From contig NC_079888.1 of NCBI RefSeq assembly GCF_029227915.1, forward strand, positions 12,261,001 through 12,325,000: a DNA stretch of 64,000 nt. Direction: 5' to 3'. A model generated the notes under the pieces. It did not search any database, was not told the DNA's origin, and saw only the letters and a program-made list of their open reading frames with translations. The stretch is from Hydractinia symbiolongicarpus (lineage: Eukaryota > Cnidaria > Hydrozoa > Anthoathecata > Hydractiniidae). Each line of letters starts with the position of its first letter. Positions within the stretch are counted from its first letter, which is position 1. Positions 10,572 to 24,223 of this stretch are shown here, piece by piece. A program made the translations under genes and the position numbers.

Positions 10572-13500
10572 CCTTATTTTCGTTTTTAATTCCTTCTTCA
10601 ACTTTTTACTAGTCTATATAATTTTTTACATATGTAATTCTTCTGTGACTATTTTATTTCGTTCTTCTATTTCTTTACATCACCTATTCATACGTTAAAT
10701 CTAAACAGAAAACATTCAACAGTTATCTATCAAAAATCTTTCAACCGATCCAAACCTCTTTGTGTTCTATCACACCTGGTGAAAATACACAAAAAGTTAA
10801 TTCTAAAAAAAAGTATATTCTCTTTACAATAGTAATTTCATACACGCGGTTATATTGATCACATGACCAAAGCAAGATAGATATTTACTTTTAATTTTCG
10901 AGTCAACTCATAAATATTTTTTATGATTTTTTTTTGCTTTTTATAGCTACATATACGTTGAGAATGGTAATTAGTCACGTGTTTTGTCTGGGAAAAGGAC
11001 GATCAATAAATGTGGAAATAACTCCCCTTTATAAATATATCCCCTTTGTTTGCTTTCCATAATGGCAGCGCAGCTGGGAACCTACATGAAAAGTTCGTGT
11101 AAACAAGACTGTTGTTTTCACAGGTAATGCTTTTCAGACAGTTTTGTATCTTCTCATATTGTCCCATTTTTCTCACCACCGGAGAAGGGAAGCGACATTA
11201 AACAGAAACAAACGGAGGAGGGAGGAGAAAATCCTTGTATGCATGTAGTTAAACTGCGTGATACAGGGGAGCATCGAGTAAGAAAGAACAAATGGTCCAT
11301 TCTTTTTTTATAACATCGTAAGGAACATGAAACAGGAAGTTTAGCTATGTGTCTATATTTAATGAATGCTGGAATGCCTTGGCAGCACTATGAAGCACGG
11401 CTTGCTTTATTTACTATTTTGAGTCTTGTTTAGAAGTAATATTTAGGCAAGGAAGAGCTACATGCCTTACGTATAAACGGTTTAATTTGATTTAAATTCT
11501 ACTTCTTAATTACAAAATTTTTGTTTTAGATTTGTTTATTCAATAAACAATTAGATTTTATCTATATTAATGGTTTGTGCCACGGTAGACTAATTAGTTT
11601 GAGTAATGAGAAGACATCAAAAATATATAAAACTTTACATCTATATTTCAGTTGATATGACTTATTAACAGAAATATGGATGGAATATGACGGTACTGCT
11701 ATCAACGAGAGTCCTGCGAAGGGGGTCCTAGTGCATTTAAAGCTCCTATTTGAGCTACCAAAGTGGTGAAAGCACAGCAATTGCTTAAACTCTTCAATAG
11801 AAGTTCCGAAAAATTAGCTTCGCAAATACAGTATTAGCATTAGAATGTTATTGACAATTCTAAGGATGTAGAAATTCTCATTTCACACGTCAATGCAGAA
11901 TCTTTTTTCTGCTGCATGTTTTTCTATCAGAACAAACTTTATAAGAACATTTGATAAGCTTTTTCATTTTTAAGTAGTACCGGCATGCTTCTTTAAACTT
12001 CAAAAATGACAAAATCAAAAACAATTCAAGAAAACTGTCATACTTTAAATTAAAAAAAGGTAAGCACGTTGGAAGCCTTCGTTCAAATTCACACAAACAT
12101 GTAGCTATTAAGATTAGCTAATGTAAAAAAGTTACTAACATATAATTATCTTTTACCGATCTCCGCCGTGGCGGCACTTTTGTTGTTATAATAATCGCGA
12201 AAAACTTACATACTTGCGATTTTTAAATCTCGACTATCTTAAAATGTGTCATCTCTCTACTGCCCACTTGTTTATGCAAATTTATAAATTTTAAAGGAAC
12301 CTTGTATGATATACATTAATAATTTACCATGAAATTATTTATTCTAGTGATTCGCCTTATAAGTCGAAAATTTCTACTCTTTAATTTGTCATATATTTTA
12401 AAATGCTGTTATTTATATGTCAACGTGTGAATAAAAATAATAACCACGCAATTGAGTTTTAACGTTGAGCATGATGTCACGTGACCATACATGAATGGTA
12501 TCTCAATAATGACTAAATTACTGTCATGTTTTTAATTGATTTAATTGTTTTAATCTTTATATTTTTATTTAGTTTATAACTATTTTTAGTACTAGAGTCA
12601 AAAATTTTCACCTATGACGCAAAAACACGCCTTTGATTAAAAAGTTGCTTCGAAATATCTCCCTGTTGTTTAAACAGCTAAATTACTCCAAGTATTAAAT
12701 TATTCAAATTTCAAAATAATAAATTATACAAGTGGGCTCCACTAAAGCTATACCCTTTTCCTGTGTAAAAAAGCAGTGATAAATTTTATTAAAAAAACAG
12801 TAACAATTCGCACATGAAACAATGCTAGTTACGGTATTAAATTTAAAGTCAAACTTAAAAACGGTTTTATTTACTATGGTTTAAAATATTAATGACGAAA
12901 AAAAACTGGCTACTGCGAGCACACAGTCCACGAATAATTATACATGTCTTGGAATAGTTCTGGAAGGTAACCATGTCTAGTTTCTGCTTCAGAAACCTTG
13001 TAGGCCCCAATTTTTTCTTGCAAAAATGTTTGGTGGAACAAAAACCTAAACTCAAATGCGTAGAAGTATCATGGTCGTTTTTTTTCACTTTAGTCGTCCT
13101 GAAATCTCAAACCATATTGTTTCTGAATTTTTAGGACGCCAGTGATGGTTTAAACTTTGAGCTGGTGGAGAATGATTATGATTCCTTATTTGAAAACGTG
13201 ATTACAGTTCTAAGTGGATAAATCAACTATCCTTAGCCGCCATTCCAACAGCCGCCACTGCGCAGCGGTTTAATTATTTTGTAGACCACTGCTGTATGGA
13301 AAGTTTGATTTGTTTTCAATAGGCCTCTATTTAGGTATCTTAAAGTTCAGTGATTACGAGTTATGACTAATAGACGCCAAGTCTGTATTTCGGTCTTGCT
13401 GTGACGCCAATTGGCGTCCTATCTAGTCGAAGGGTTAAGAGTTAAAATATTTAACAAACATTCTGAGAGTTTATTGGATTTGGTATAGTAATCCAAATAT

Positions 13501-14783
13501 CTTCAAGAACAGCATGTTCTAAAGGTGTGGCAAGCCAGAATTAACAAGAAAAAAAGGTAGACAAACGTCGATCTAGCTGTTACGGTGGAATAACTTTTGT
13601 CAAATTTGAACATGACATTAAATACAGTAAATGCACTTACTCGTAAAAAAAAATTTAAACAGGAAACCAGAAAAAGAACAGCAGGTAAAATAGGTAAAAA
13701 AAAGAAAAGAAGATTAAGTTACCTTTATGGAGCTGGTGGTTTTTGTAATCTATATATTATTTATCTCGCGAAAAGTTCGCAGACTTTTTCTCACAAATTA
13801 AGATTAAATCTTTTGTTTATATTTTAATATAAGCGCGTGCGCTTAATGAATGTGTTAAAAGCGATCGTGAACGAGCAATTATGTCTTTTGTTTGTTTATC
13901 TAAAAAATAATGACAGCCATTTACCATCACACGTGTGGTAATTGTCACCATTTGTATTCTTGTTTGGCGAATGCTTTCTACGTTAAACAAACACATTGAG
14001 CGTTTGTTGAATTCTCAATTCTTCATGCTTGTGGGAAGTGTCAGTAGTATGTGTAAATAGCTGTACGGTAACTTCTTTCGCCGACACTTTTCTTACAGTA
14101 ATTATTCTGGACAAAATAGACGGTTGAATTGTCTCATCCATCCTATACGCTACGATTTTTAGTTTTTAATACATAGAAAAAAAAATTAGGCAAAGTTTTT
14201 GACAGGCCTGAAAGTGATCACAGTTCCCACATTTAGAACTTTCTTCAAAATGTTAGGTTCATGTCAAAACTTACGTTCTATTTCAAATTTCCAGACAGTA
14301 TATGGACTGTTTAAAACTCCTCCTAACTGCTTGTTCTGCATCTTTTCCTTTATTAGTATACAACGCTTTCTATGTAGAAAGTTATATATGACACCAAAAC
14401 AAAGAAGCAAGAATCGGAAGACTTCTAGTCCGTAAATTTAAAAAACGTTTAGGTTAAGAAGATTGAAAAAAAATAGAGCAGTTGTGTCTAATACTGAAAA
14501 GATTTAGCAATATGAGAACAGGTTTAATATAAGAATCGACGGAGGGTAATATAGGGTAAGGTAATTTCTGCTATAAATACTCTTTGCAAAACTTTACTTA
14601 CAAATTTTATTGGTGTATGAACAAGATAATATGCAGTTGTTTAGAATTGTTATGTTTTTAAATTTTTAAGAAGTTCGCCAGTTTTTAATAATTAGTTGCG
14701 GTCACTAATGTAAACGCATAACTTTTACTCTCTTATTTTTTATTTTTAATAATTTACTATTTATTAAGAATATATACTGAGAA
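10572..14783. other. Intergenic or upstream region, no supported gene
   Basis: Low-GC sequence upstream of the signal-peptide exon on the minus strand. Open frames are short and lysine-rich or otherwise of low complexity. A plus-strand ATG at 11062 followed by 21 codons and a GTAATG site could be an isolated first exon, but nothing supports it further. Confidence 0.35.
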
Positions 14784-14785
14784 AA

Positions 14786-14812
14786 ACACACACACACACA
14801 CACACACACACA
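14786..14812. repeat. (CA)n microsatellite
   Basis: About 27 bp of alternating AC directly in front of a 'CTTCTGGGGACC' repeat unit. The same CA-run next to GGGGACC units is seen at 32210-32220 and 24380-24390. Confidence 0.9.
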
Positions 14813-14823
14813 TACCCACATCT

Positions 14824-15145
14824 GCGCCTTCTGGGGACCAAAGTTAGAAAGCGCCTTCCCAGCCAAACGCGAAAGTAAAAAAATAAAAATGAAAAATACC
14901 TTTCTACATGAGGTTGTTATATATAATTGGTTTTATAGCTCCTAAACATATAATCTTACCTACTCAATAATAATAAAACGGTTTTTTAGACAGATTTTCG
15001 CATGGTTCACAAAAAAGTTGGAAAGCGCCTTGTGGGCCACATGTCAAGGTTGTGAAGTTTCAAAGTGCCTTGTGGGGACAAATATTGTTTCCCATGATAA
15101 TAGCTTTCTTATATCTGTCGCGATGCATCAAGTTTGTTCTGGGGA
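14824..15145 (+). repeat. Dispersed copies of the CCTTGTGGGGACC repeat
   Basis: Units at 14826 (ccttctggggaccaaag), 15027 (gcgccttgtgggcc), 15068 (gtgccttgtggggac) and 15138 (tctggggaccatgg) are spaced irregularly. They are the same core that forms the tandem array at 24.2-25.1 kb, and appear inverted at 23.0 and 32.0 kb. Confidence 0.7.
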
Positions 15146-15480
15146 CCATGGATTGAATCCCGTTCACTGACAGACAGTATGTTAGCAATACACGAAGTAG
15201 CTTTACTTCAATTACATTACACCAATAACACTCGGCCGTCATGATGAATGGTTCGATCGTAGTGAACAATTCTCATGAATGCTTGTCTTGGCTGGAATTT
15301 CCATGACAAGCATTCATGAGAAACGCCAACGTGGGTGTTGTTAACATATTGACACACGCAGTGTAATTAGTTTGTCTGCGGCTCTGAGTTCTGGGACGGC
15401 TGAACCAATTCCGCTTACTGCCAGTCATTGTGTTAACAATTCTAAAAGTGGCTCTACTTTAATTACGTTAAAGTTTTTAA
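15140..15480. repeat. Composite dispersed repeat with internal duplicate and 18-bp hairpin
   Basis: The stretch ggggaccatggattgaatcccgttc... (15137-15215) recurs diverged at 15392-15470. Between them lies a perfect inverted repeat: ttctcatgaatgcttgtc (15270-15287) against its complement at 15305-15322, with a 17-nt loop. Sequence related to 15230-15270 (cgtcatgatg...gatcg...gtgaac) and to the rest occurs at 51780-51912. No coding potential. Probably a non-autonomous element family, class unknown. Confidence 0.55.
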
Positions 15481-15499
15481 TTAAACAATGTTTTTTAGG

Positions 15500-18400
15500 G
15501 GAACAATAAAAGTTAATCAACCTTTATTTTTTTTTCCGGGACTCGGAAAATTGAGGAGTATCCCATTGTTTTGCCAGGACTTTTGAGCGCTGTCCTTGAT
15601 ACTTTGAGGGAAGAAAGTGTTTGCAGAAGAAACTTTTGCGGTTTTCGCGATTTTTGGAAAATTCGCACAAGTTTATTAGCGCAAAATGTTCCAATTAGAA
15701 ATGAACTCTAAGAATAATACTGCTATAAGAAAAAATTAACAAAAACTAGTTTGAATACTCGTACGATCTTTAACTTCATATAAAACGTAAGTATCGTGAG
15801 GGTTGAAGCAATTAGCTTTTCCAAAAAATGAAATATAAAATAACACATTAATACACCATTTACAGTTTTCATTTGGTATTTAATCTTAAAAGAATTTTTT
15901 CATTTACAACTATGTTTTTAAAAATAAAAAATAACTTAATACAGTACAGTTTGATCTGGTAATAATATATTTAGTAAAACACCCGTTTTAGTTCCCTCTC
16001 GAACAACTATTTAATTTAACTTTTTGGGAACAAACGTCCTTTTAATATAACTAGTGAGATGCAAATGTTCTGTGCGTTTAATAAACTTAAACTATCTAAA
16101 CTTTCAAAATAACTACCGGTCAACACTATAAAATTTATATCAGAAAACAAAGCCTAAAATTAATAGACATTTCCTGAAGCTTTTTAGTCACTGGGAGAAT
16201 GTGATACTTGAATTTCTAAAAACTTGATAGAGAAATTTTTAAGTTCACAAAGCAAACATATATATATAAATAACCTGCTAAAACGATGAGCATAAATCAT
16301 GATTATAAGAACCAACCTAGAAAGTCTTTTGGTGCTGATTTTCTAATGAGCTACTTTAACGACATTGAAAATAATAAAACGGGTGCAAGTACAGTTTTCA
16401 TTAAAAGTGACGAACCTCATAATTTATCTTCTACAAAATAAACGTTTATACAGGTTAGAAGTTCTTGGCTCAACCACTATACATTAGACTCTTTATTCAT
16501 TTGAATTCAGGGCCAACACACAGCTATTGAAATCAAGAGGGTTACATTAACAAGACGGTGCAAACTCAAAGTCGAACCGAGGCGCAAAGAAAATCTGCCT
16601 TTAAACGCCCTCTTTAAAATTTAAATCAAATTTTTAAGCGCTCAGTAAAGTAGATTTTACAACTTCGTGAATTCGATAACGGAATGTTCCAAATAAATTA
16701 AATTCGAATTATAAGAAGTCAGCCCAAAAAGAATTTCTGCCATAAAAGTCCTACGAAAAGGACTTTTCGTAAAAGACTTGTTTTTTATTTTCCCTTCGTT
16801 TCTCTGGACCACGCTCCCGACTCAACCCTCCCTATTTTTTACTTATAAAGTAATCAATCTCAATATAGTGTGTGACAATGAAAATAATATTGTACAATAT
16901 AGTTTTGAAAGTTGCCGATGTTTTAGTAAGTAGACATAACACCTTTCAAAATGTTTGTAAATTGGCTGCGAAAACTGTGAAACTTTGGCCAAGAAAGGGA
17001 ACAAATTTCTGTCAGACCGGTAGGAGTATGAAACTATAAAACTATACAGCCTGTTTTAAATTTTTGTTTGCTTTAAGACATTTTGCGTTTCAGGTACTTT
17101 GAACGTCAAAACAAGCATATGCGATGGAGTCTAATAATGGCACATTTATAGTCTTGTCATTTGACAGCCATGTTTTTGTTTCTACACTTCCCAGACCTCA
17201 CACAATATTTTACTACTGTGAAAATCATCACACCAACCCTTTTATTACACAACAAACAACAATAGAGAACGTACAACAATTGAAAAATTAGAAAAAGAAG
17301 TACGCAATATTTTAATTTTCTTTATAAACTTGTTTTGTTTGTTTAAAAAAAAATCTTCCCTTGACTGTTGCAGATGTAAGTGTACACAAGAAGCACTTCT
17401 TTGAAGTAAAAAGAAAGTAAAATTTTCATAGTTTCGGACATTAATGATAATTGTGAAAGAAACACTTTTAGAAAACTTTATTCAATTGAGGAAGTATATA
17501 TTTCATTGTGTGGCCAGGGTCGCGCTAAATAACGCACTTACTTACTACATGTACTATGGGCGTATTGTCATGACTTTTTTTACAGGGTAAAAAACATACA
17601 GGACAAGACTAAAGCATTTTAACTTACCGTAGAGACTTTTGGTGCAATCGTAATAGGCATCTTGGTGTTTTTATTCTAAGATGAATTTTATAAGAATATT
17701 ACAAAAATGTTATAATTTGTTGTTTCTTTCTTTATAACTAACTAACTAACTAACTGTTCTCCAAGGAAGATTGCTTAACAACAATTGATTAACAAGAACG
17801 AACAGACAGAAATGGACTCTGCCATTAACTTCTATAGGGCGCATTTTCGAATTACAAAACGCCACTGCGCTATCGTTGACGTATTTACCTAACCGCTCTG
17901 AGAAGGTTCCGTCAATACTATAATCAAAAAAAAATGTGAGAGTAGAAACGAGAGAATGATGTACGTCTATTATTCTCGCATGAAAATTTTTCCAAATTCT
18001 AGTTTAACGAAAAAAAAGTCGGCAAAAAGTGACTAAATTTTGTGCAAGTGAACAACATTTTTGCCGACCAAAAAATTCTTACTGACTTTTTTTACCGATA
18101 AGGTATATAATACTTACCAACATTTGTTGAAAAAAAACAAGAATGAACCAAATTTAGCGTTATAGCGTTGCTGCTTTTTTTCTTCTTCCTCGGCGCTAAT
18201 AAGTTCCCCAGGATACTCCAATAAGAACTCCCCCTTCGTAAAATTCTTTTCTGCGAAAACTCCGAAACCTAAAAAATTATTTTAACTTAATTAGCTACTT
18301 TGTACATTGCGAACTTGCTGCCTGGTAGTAAAGCAAAACTACATTTACTAAACAGAGTGCAATTCGCGATTAATTTTTAGTTAGTAGTTTATAAAAGCGA

Positions 18401-19480
18401 ACGAAATAAAAGAAAACAGGGTAATAAATGTCCTTTGTGCCACGTTAAATCCAGTGTCGCAGGGGCATTTTTTTGAAAACACGTTTTTTTAAAAAGGAAC
18501 ATAAAAAATAACTATATTATTTCATAATCTCTTTAAAACACACCAATTTTATCTAAATTTAAGGCATTTTCCGGCAATTAAGAGGTAATGATTAGACACT
18601 GAACTGCTAATAGAATGATTCAAAAGATATGTCTTCACTGGGTGTTATTTGCGACAGTTTTTGCGACAAAAAGTAGAAACCAATTCAACTTTTTGTCATG
18701 ACGACAATCGCGACCAAACCAATCAAATTCCAGTATTTATGACGATCGTCACAAAAATCATCTAGTGATCGTCTATGATTTGCAAGCAGCACAATAGCTA
18801 AAAAAATAAATCAAGTAACCATAGACAATATGTCTTAACAATAAAAAAGTAAATTTTCACGATTTCATAAATTGCACTCTAAAGGAGTTACGGATTAATT
18901 TGTACTTATAAAGGGCGTCGTTTCAATAGTATCTCATAATCATTCTATTAAGGACAAAATTTGTATAAACAGTTACAACTGTGCGCAAACTGCAGTGTTC
19001 ATGAGGTTAAAGGATATGTTATTAAGCATTTGAATTGACTTAGAATTTTTTTTTTCAAATTACGTAATTTTTATTGAACTTGTCAAATTAAGCACAGCGA
19101 AAACACGTGTTGATCATCCACGAAATTAAATGCCCCGAAAACTTTAAAAACCACCCAAACTATAAAATTTTATTGTACTTTTGCTGTTGCCCCATTTAGG
19201 TTTATTTCACTTTGCAATTAAGGACAAAGAGGTCACGTGTTCTAAAAAGGGGAAAATTAATGGGGAGATTATTTTGCAAAATTTCTTAAAATTGCTGGAT
19301 AATTTTTCTTCCCTGAATTTTTCGTCCGCCGAGATACTGTATTCCATTGTATTTTGCTTCTGCTAACTTTAAAATACCTCTTCTACTAATTCCTTGAAAT
19401 TCTATCTCCCAAAAATAAAGGTTATATTATTAATACAAGAAATGCGTAGTGACTAATTTTCTTTCGTTGGTAAACTTCCA
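15500..19480. other. AT-rich region without recognised genes
   Basis: No conserved coding frame on either strand. It contains a (TAAC)n run at about 17736-17756, the short palindrome tacgaaaaggacttttcgta at 16752-16771, and the fold-back repeat at 18017-18115. Otherwise nothing could be supported. Confidence 0.4.
18017..18115. repeat. Fold-back repeat with gtcggcaaaaa arms
   Basis: Arms gtcggcaaaaa (18018-18028) and tttttgccgac (18058-18068) are perfect complements. The following sequence (aaaaaattctt...ttttttaccgataaggta) matches, diverged, the stretch at 7385-7475 (gtgcaagtgaatattttcggcc...cccgataaagta), so a small family is present. Confidence 0.5.
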
Positions 19481-19645
19481 TCCGCAAAAACTTCTACACC
19501 ATTTTTCTTTTAATTTCTTCGTACTTCACAAAAATTAATTCCGCAAAAATTAATTCCGCAAAAATATACTCCGCAAAATGAAGTATTTGGGGACTACTCA
19601 TCCGCAAAAATATGGTTCGCAAAAATTTATTCCTCAAATAATTTG
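19480..19645. repeat. Short tandem-like repeat of attccgcaaaaatta
   Basis: At least six imperfect copies of 'tccgcaaaaatt' (for example 19541-19580 and 19600-19630). On the minus strand they translate to a repetitive FAELIFAE string, which is a by-product and not a gene. A further copy is at 21072-21095 (catccgcaaaaatttcttcc). Related to the 23503-24007 element. Confidence 0.6.
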
Positions 19646-19799
19646 TGCGCATAAGATAATTGTTTTTGGCATTTAAGAATGTGTGGTTTTTTGTAATACT
19701 CAGCATACCTATTTCTTTATTTATGTAATATTTTCTCAACCCGTCCTGATCTACACCTTTCGTTACATGAGCCACTGCCACTTCATTATGATCGATTTT

Positions 19800-22700
19800 G
19801 GCTCTCTTTCTGCGACCCTACAATATTAAAATACTCATATTAACACTATGCCCAAAAAGTTTAATCTTATTAAATTTTATTTCTTTGGAGATAGAGTGCA
19901 CAAGACAATCTTAAAGAAGAACGAACAATGTGTTTTTTAGTTGTTTTAAAAGCAGTAAATTGTGCTTTTTGCTTTATTTTTACATTATTTTTTGTAGTTA
20001 TCGAGTTATTAAGAGACAAAGAATATAGATTGAGTTAAACTGTATTCGAGTTATCCGGCGTAATTATAAAGAGTTTGATAAGCAAAACCCTTAGGAAATC
20101 AAAAAAAGTTTAAATAGCCCATATTCGAGTTAAGCGGCACCTACTGTAAAAAGAAAATTGTTTCTTAGCAGTAAATGTAGATTCGCTTGATTTTGTTCTT
20201 ATAATCTTTAAAAAAAATTCTTTGCAAAATGTCAGATTCAACATTCCTATAAACTGGGTTCTGATTAAAAAACGTATATACCGTGGAGATTTCACTCTGG
20301 TTTTACCAAAAACAGCAGTAGTTTAAAATTATGTAAAATGTTTCTCAATAATCAGTGTCTCAAGAGAAGGCTATAGGCCGCATAAAGGAAAGCAGTAAAA
20401 ATCTTTCTCAATAAAATATCCCCTAATTTACGATCTTACAGGCGATATATCAATCGGAATAAAAATATTAGTAATAGCAATAACATGAATTTGAGAGTGA
20501 TTTGTGTTGTTGGGATTATTTTCGAATTAAGATTTTCACGGTTCTGATAACTTCCTAAAAATCTATTTTTTTGCAATAAATCAAAAAAATATTTTCCTTT
20601 TATCGATATTGATAAAATACGTTGTACAATAACACTTCCGCCAATCAAACGGTATTCACATTTTACAATTTTATAAAACCGGGTAGTGGTATCAGAAAAA
20701 ATTAAAATCAGTCATATATATAATTACAGCATGTAGAGCATTTCATTACTGATCTAAGCCTAACCTGTCTACAAGCCATTAAGATTGATAATTGAAAACT
20801 GGGATTCTATGAGAAAAAAAAGAAATAAATTAGGTGTCGTAAACTGAACACATATTTTATACTGTAGCAAGCGTAATTTGGTGTCGGAGTTCAATATTAT
20901 TTCAGATATTTGAATTTTAATATACATATTACTAATTTAGACAATAACTATATAACTTTGTTGTCATTTCATTGGTTTCCATACTTTGTTTTGCTAAAAA
21001 ATAAACTGCCTACCACATTTTTTTCAGCAAATAATTTGTACCTCACTAATTATTTGTGGAAGAAAATGTGGTCATCCGCAAAAATTTCTTCCACGATAAA
21101 TTTGTATCCTTAAGGTGTTCTCCATATATAGAGTTTAGCTTAAAAAATAGCATTTTTGAAAGAAGTAAAATAAATAAAAAACTGGGACTTTGTGAAGAAC
21201 AATAAATCGTTTTACATACATCTTTCACAATTCTTTGAAAAGCTTTAAATTATATTTATACCATTATATAGGTGTTTAAAAATGCTTTTTAGTAATGTAT
21301 AAATAAAAAAACTTCCATTTACTATTGCCAAAAATATCGCGATTTATAAAACCAAGCTCAAAAGGTATTAAGGTATACTTTAGTTGTTTCAGGATTGGCA
21401 AAAAACCTGTTTTATACACATTTTATTCACATTCTCATACAATATTAACAAAAAGCTGAACATAACGCCTATACAGTACTTTCACAGGCAACAATTTTTC
21501 TTCCTAAATATATATATTGTCTTTGTTAAAACACTATGGAGCTCATTAATCAACCTGATATATACAGAGATTCAGCTACAAAAGTTTACAAATCCTAATC
21601 TATAACAATTCTCTGCAATTATTGATGGTGCACAAAGCAGGTATAGGCAAATTAAATTTTAGGTCAACAGATTTTTACAGAATTAACGTGAGAAAAATGA
21701 ATTTGAAAGACTGAGGTAGCTGCTTCTGGGACATATATTTTAATAATATAATACAACAGTCAGGGAAAACTTTCAAATATGCCGTTACTATATGCTGTTA
21801 AGTATCAATTAAGCATTTGGTACATCCTATAAGCAGCAAATCACTTATATATTTAAACCATTAAAAACAAAATACTTTAAAATTCATGCACTAAGTCTCT
21901 TGTTTCTTTTGGTGTGCAGAAGAAAAGTATGCGTGCCCACCTCCAATTATTTTAAAGCAATAAAAAAATTTGATGTAGGGAACACATGCTTAAATAGACG
22001 ACAATATCCATCTTGCTTTCATTTAACCAAAACCGCATGTACAGGCAATGGTGACAAACCGCAGTGTGGTATTAAAATTTTCAACAAAAGCCTAAAGTAC
22101 TTGTGACTTATATATATAAGAACCTTGAAATTATTTATATTAAATTTTTGCCGGCACTTTATAACGGCACTACAACATCAAAAAAAACAAAAAGTCGAAC
22201 AGCATTATTTTAAATCAGTTATGTTACTTGTTCTGATAGTCACGACTTCCATTTCAAAAATATCTCGTTTTCGCAAGAAACAACTTTGAATCAATTATTC
22301 CTATACCTTGGCTGAAAGCATGCTATCTTATTAACCGTTTGTTAAATAAACATGGTTTTGCGTACAATGCTAAATTTTAAGATACTCTCTAAGTTTAACC
22401 CAGCATATTTACACTGTAATTTCCTTAAGGTGTACTGGGTGTTCAATTTAAAGGTATATATACTATTTATACTGCAACAGTATATTTAAAAGTTTTCTCT
22501 GACTGTACAAGGCAAGATCAAACTGCCGCTATTTTTTATTGTGTAAAAAATATGGAGCAACTTTGAAATTAGTACAAAAAAATCTTGGTTATATATCATG
22601 TAAAAGCTGCAACTCAGATAGACAAATACACAATATAATCATGTCCACTCTAAAAAATAAAATTTCTATATGCACTTGCTTTTGATGCTAGCTGGCAAAA

Positions 22701-23000
22701 TGCCTGGAAAATTAACATAAACTTGAAGATGGATAAATAAGAAATTCTTGTCCTTGTATTATAAGTGCATAGTAACTCAAGAGTAACTGCCATGACTTAA
22801 ATAAAATACTTAGCTTGCCAGTTAGCTTGTAGTTAGTTATAGCTAGCTATATATTAAAGGGAAAAAATTCATCTTGAAGTCAATTTTCAGCAAAAAAAAG
22901 GAAGCGTAAAAAAGGCTGCCTAGAGAACCAGTTGGAAAGTAAAAATATCATACCTTGAGTTCCTCAATCTTTTAGCCAATCTTTTAGTTTTCCGACTGTC
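19800..23000. other. AT-rich region without recognised genes
   Basis: Nothing coding is supported. Two copies of 'attcgagtta(t/a)(c/g)cggc' (20043-20060 and 20124-20140) look like part of a dispersed repeat. Confidence 0.35.
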
Positions 23001-23037
23001 AGAGATGAAAGTGAAGTCGCGAATATGTACTGCAACA

Positions 23038-23120
23038 ACGGTCCCCACAAGGCAAGTGTGTAAATTTACACATCAATCCCAACCATGCTACCTATGGTCC
23101 CCACAAGACCGTGTGTTAAA
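23038..23120 (-). repeat. Inverted copies of the CCTTGTGGGGACC repeat
   Basis: Two units, ggtccccacaaggca (23040) and ggtccccacaagaccgtgtg (23097), stand in the opposite orientation to the array 1.2 kb downstream. Confidence 0.7.
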
Positions 23121-23502
23121 TTTCACAATGGTCACAATCGAAGTTGTGCAAATAACGCGGGATATGTGCATATGTTTTCATGACTTTAAAAGGCTCTGCT
23201 TTTTTTCTTTGTTTTTCTTGAACTTCGCCATACTTGTTGTCATTTTGAAAATTTGTTTACGGCAAAAGTGCTGACTAAGCGCAATCTGCTGCTTTCGTAC
23301 TTTACAGAACGTTCGGTTTACGACAGACCCAATCCAAATCCCTGGCCCTTTCTTATTTAATTTTTTGACTTGAGATAATATGCCCTAAAGGACCACTAAA
23401 TATTACTCGTATTAATTTCCGCTATAAATCATAAAAATTGTGAATGGAGCATAATTCTGCGCGTTATTAATTTTAGAAATTTTTATCTTATTTTATTATC
23501 TT

Positions 23503-24007
23503 AAAGGGGACAAATTTTTGGCGTAAAAAAAACTTGGCGGAATTGGCAGATTTAACAAAAAATCCGCGGATTTTTTGTTAAATCTAAATGTTAAATCCGC
23601 TAAATTAAATTCCTCCAAAATTAAACTTTATTACAGTCTGTCAATTTAAATCCCTGCCGAAATGATATTTTTTTCGCTATCCGTCGATTTCTTCGTGTTT
23701 CTGCAAGAAATTCTCGTTCCCAAAGCTCTTGCATGAGAAGATTATAATTGACGACGGTATTGGCGACGAGCGACTTTCTTTTTTATCTAAGTTATTAATG
23801 TAAAAAGTCGATTGATTTACAAAGAAACAAATAAGAATACATACGTTTAAATTTTTTTCGTCATCCGTTCAATTAAATTCCTTCAAAATTAGTTATTTTC
23901 GTTATCTGCTAAATGTAATATTTTTTGGTATCCGCCAAATTAAATATCGCTAATTCCGCCAAATTTTCCTTCGACCAAATTTTCTTCCCGCCAAAATTTG
24001 CTCCCTT
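23503..24007. mobile_element. Fold-back/MITE-like element with long terminal inverted repeats
   Basis: The left end aaaggggacaaatttttggcg matches the complement of the right end (cgccaaaatttgctccctt) with one base difference and one gap, and the next segments (cttggcggaatt and aattccgccaaa) also pair. The interior is filled with 'tccgctaaattaaattcc' type repeats and includes a perfect 38-bp palindrome. No protein-coding capacity. Likely a non-autonomous DNA element of about 505 bp. Confidence 0.6.
23548..23585. repeat. Perfect 38-bp palindrome without spacer
   Basis: Left arm agatttaacaaaaaatccg (23548-23566) is followed at once by its exact complement (23567-23585). It sits inside the fold-back element and can extrude as a 19-bp stem with no loop. 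Confidence 0.85.
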
Positions 24008-24223
24008 GAGAATAAATTTAGCCACGGAGCAAATATGATTTCTAGGAATTCGTGGCACTTTTCTGCTAACGATGAGTTCAGCTGTGATTAAGTAGGTACT
24101 TTTACGTTCACACTATGGGCCGAAGTCTTAGCGGTCTCACTATGCAGAACTCATCGTTATCCCTAGTGACAACCAAACTCTACTGCCTATTGTTATATAT
24201 CTCACAAAAACATTTAACATGCA

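Noticed and set aside
19494-19781. 95-codon minus-strand frame with FAELIFAE repeats
   Set aside because: By-product of the attccgcaaaaatta repeat.
22960-23030. Minus-strand RKTKRLAKRLRNSR exon-like segment with a GTATGA donor
   Set aside because: Isolated, with no partner exon in phase, and next to inverted repeat units; not enough support.
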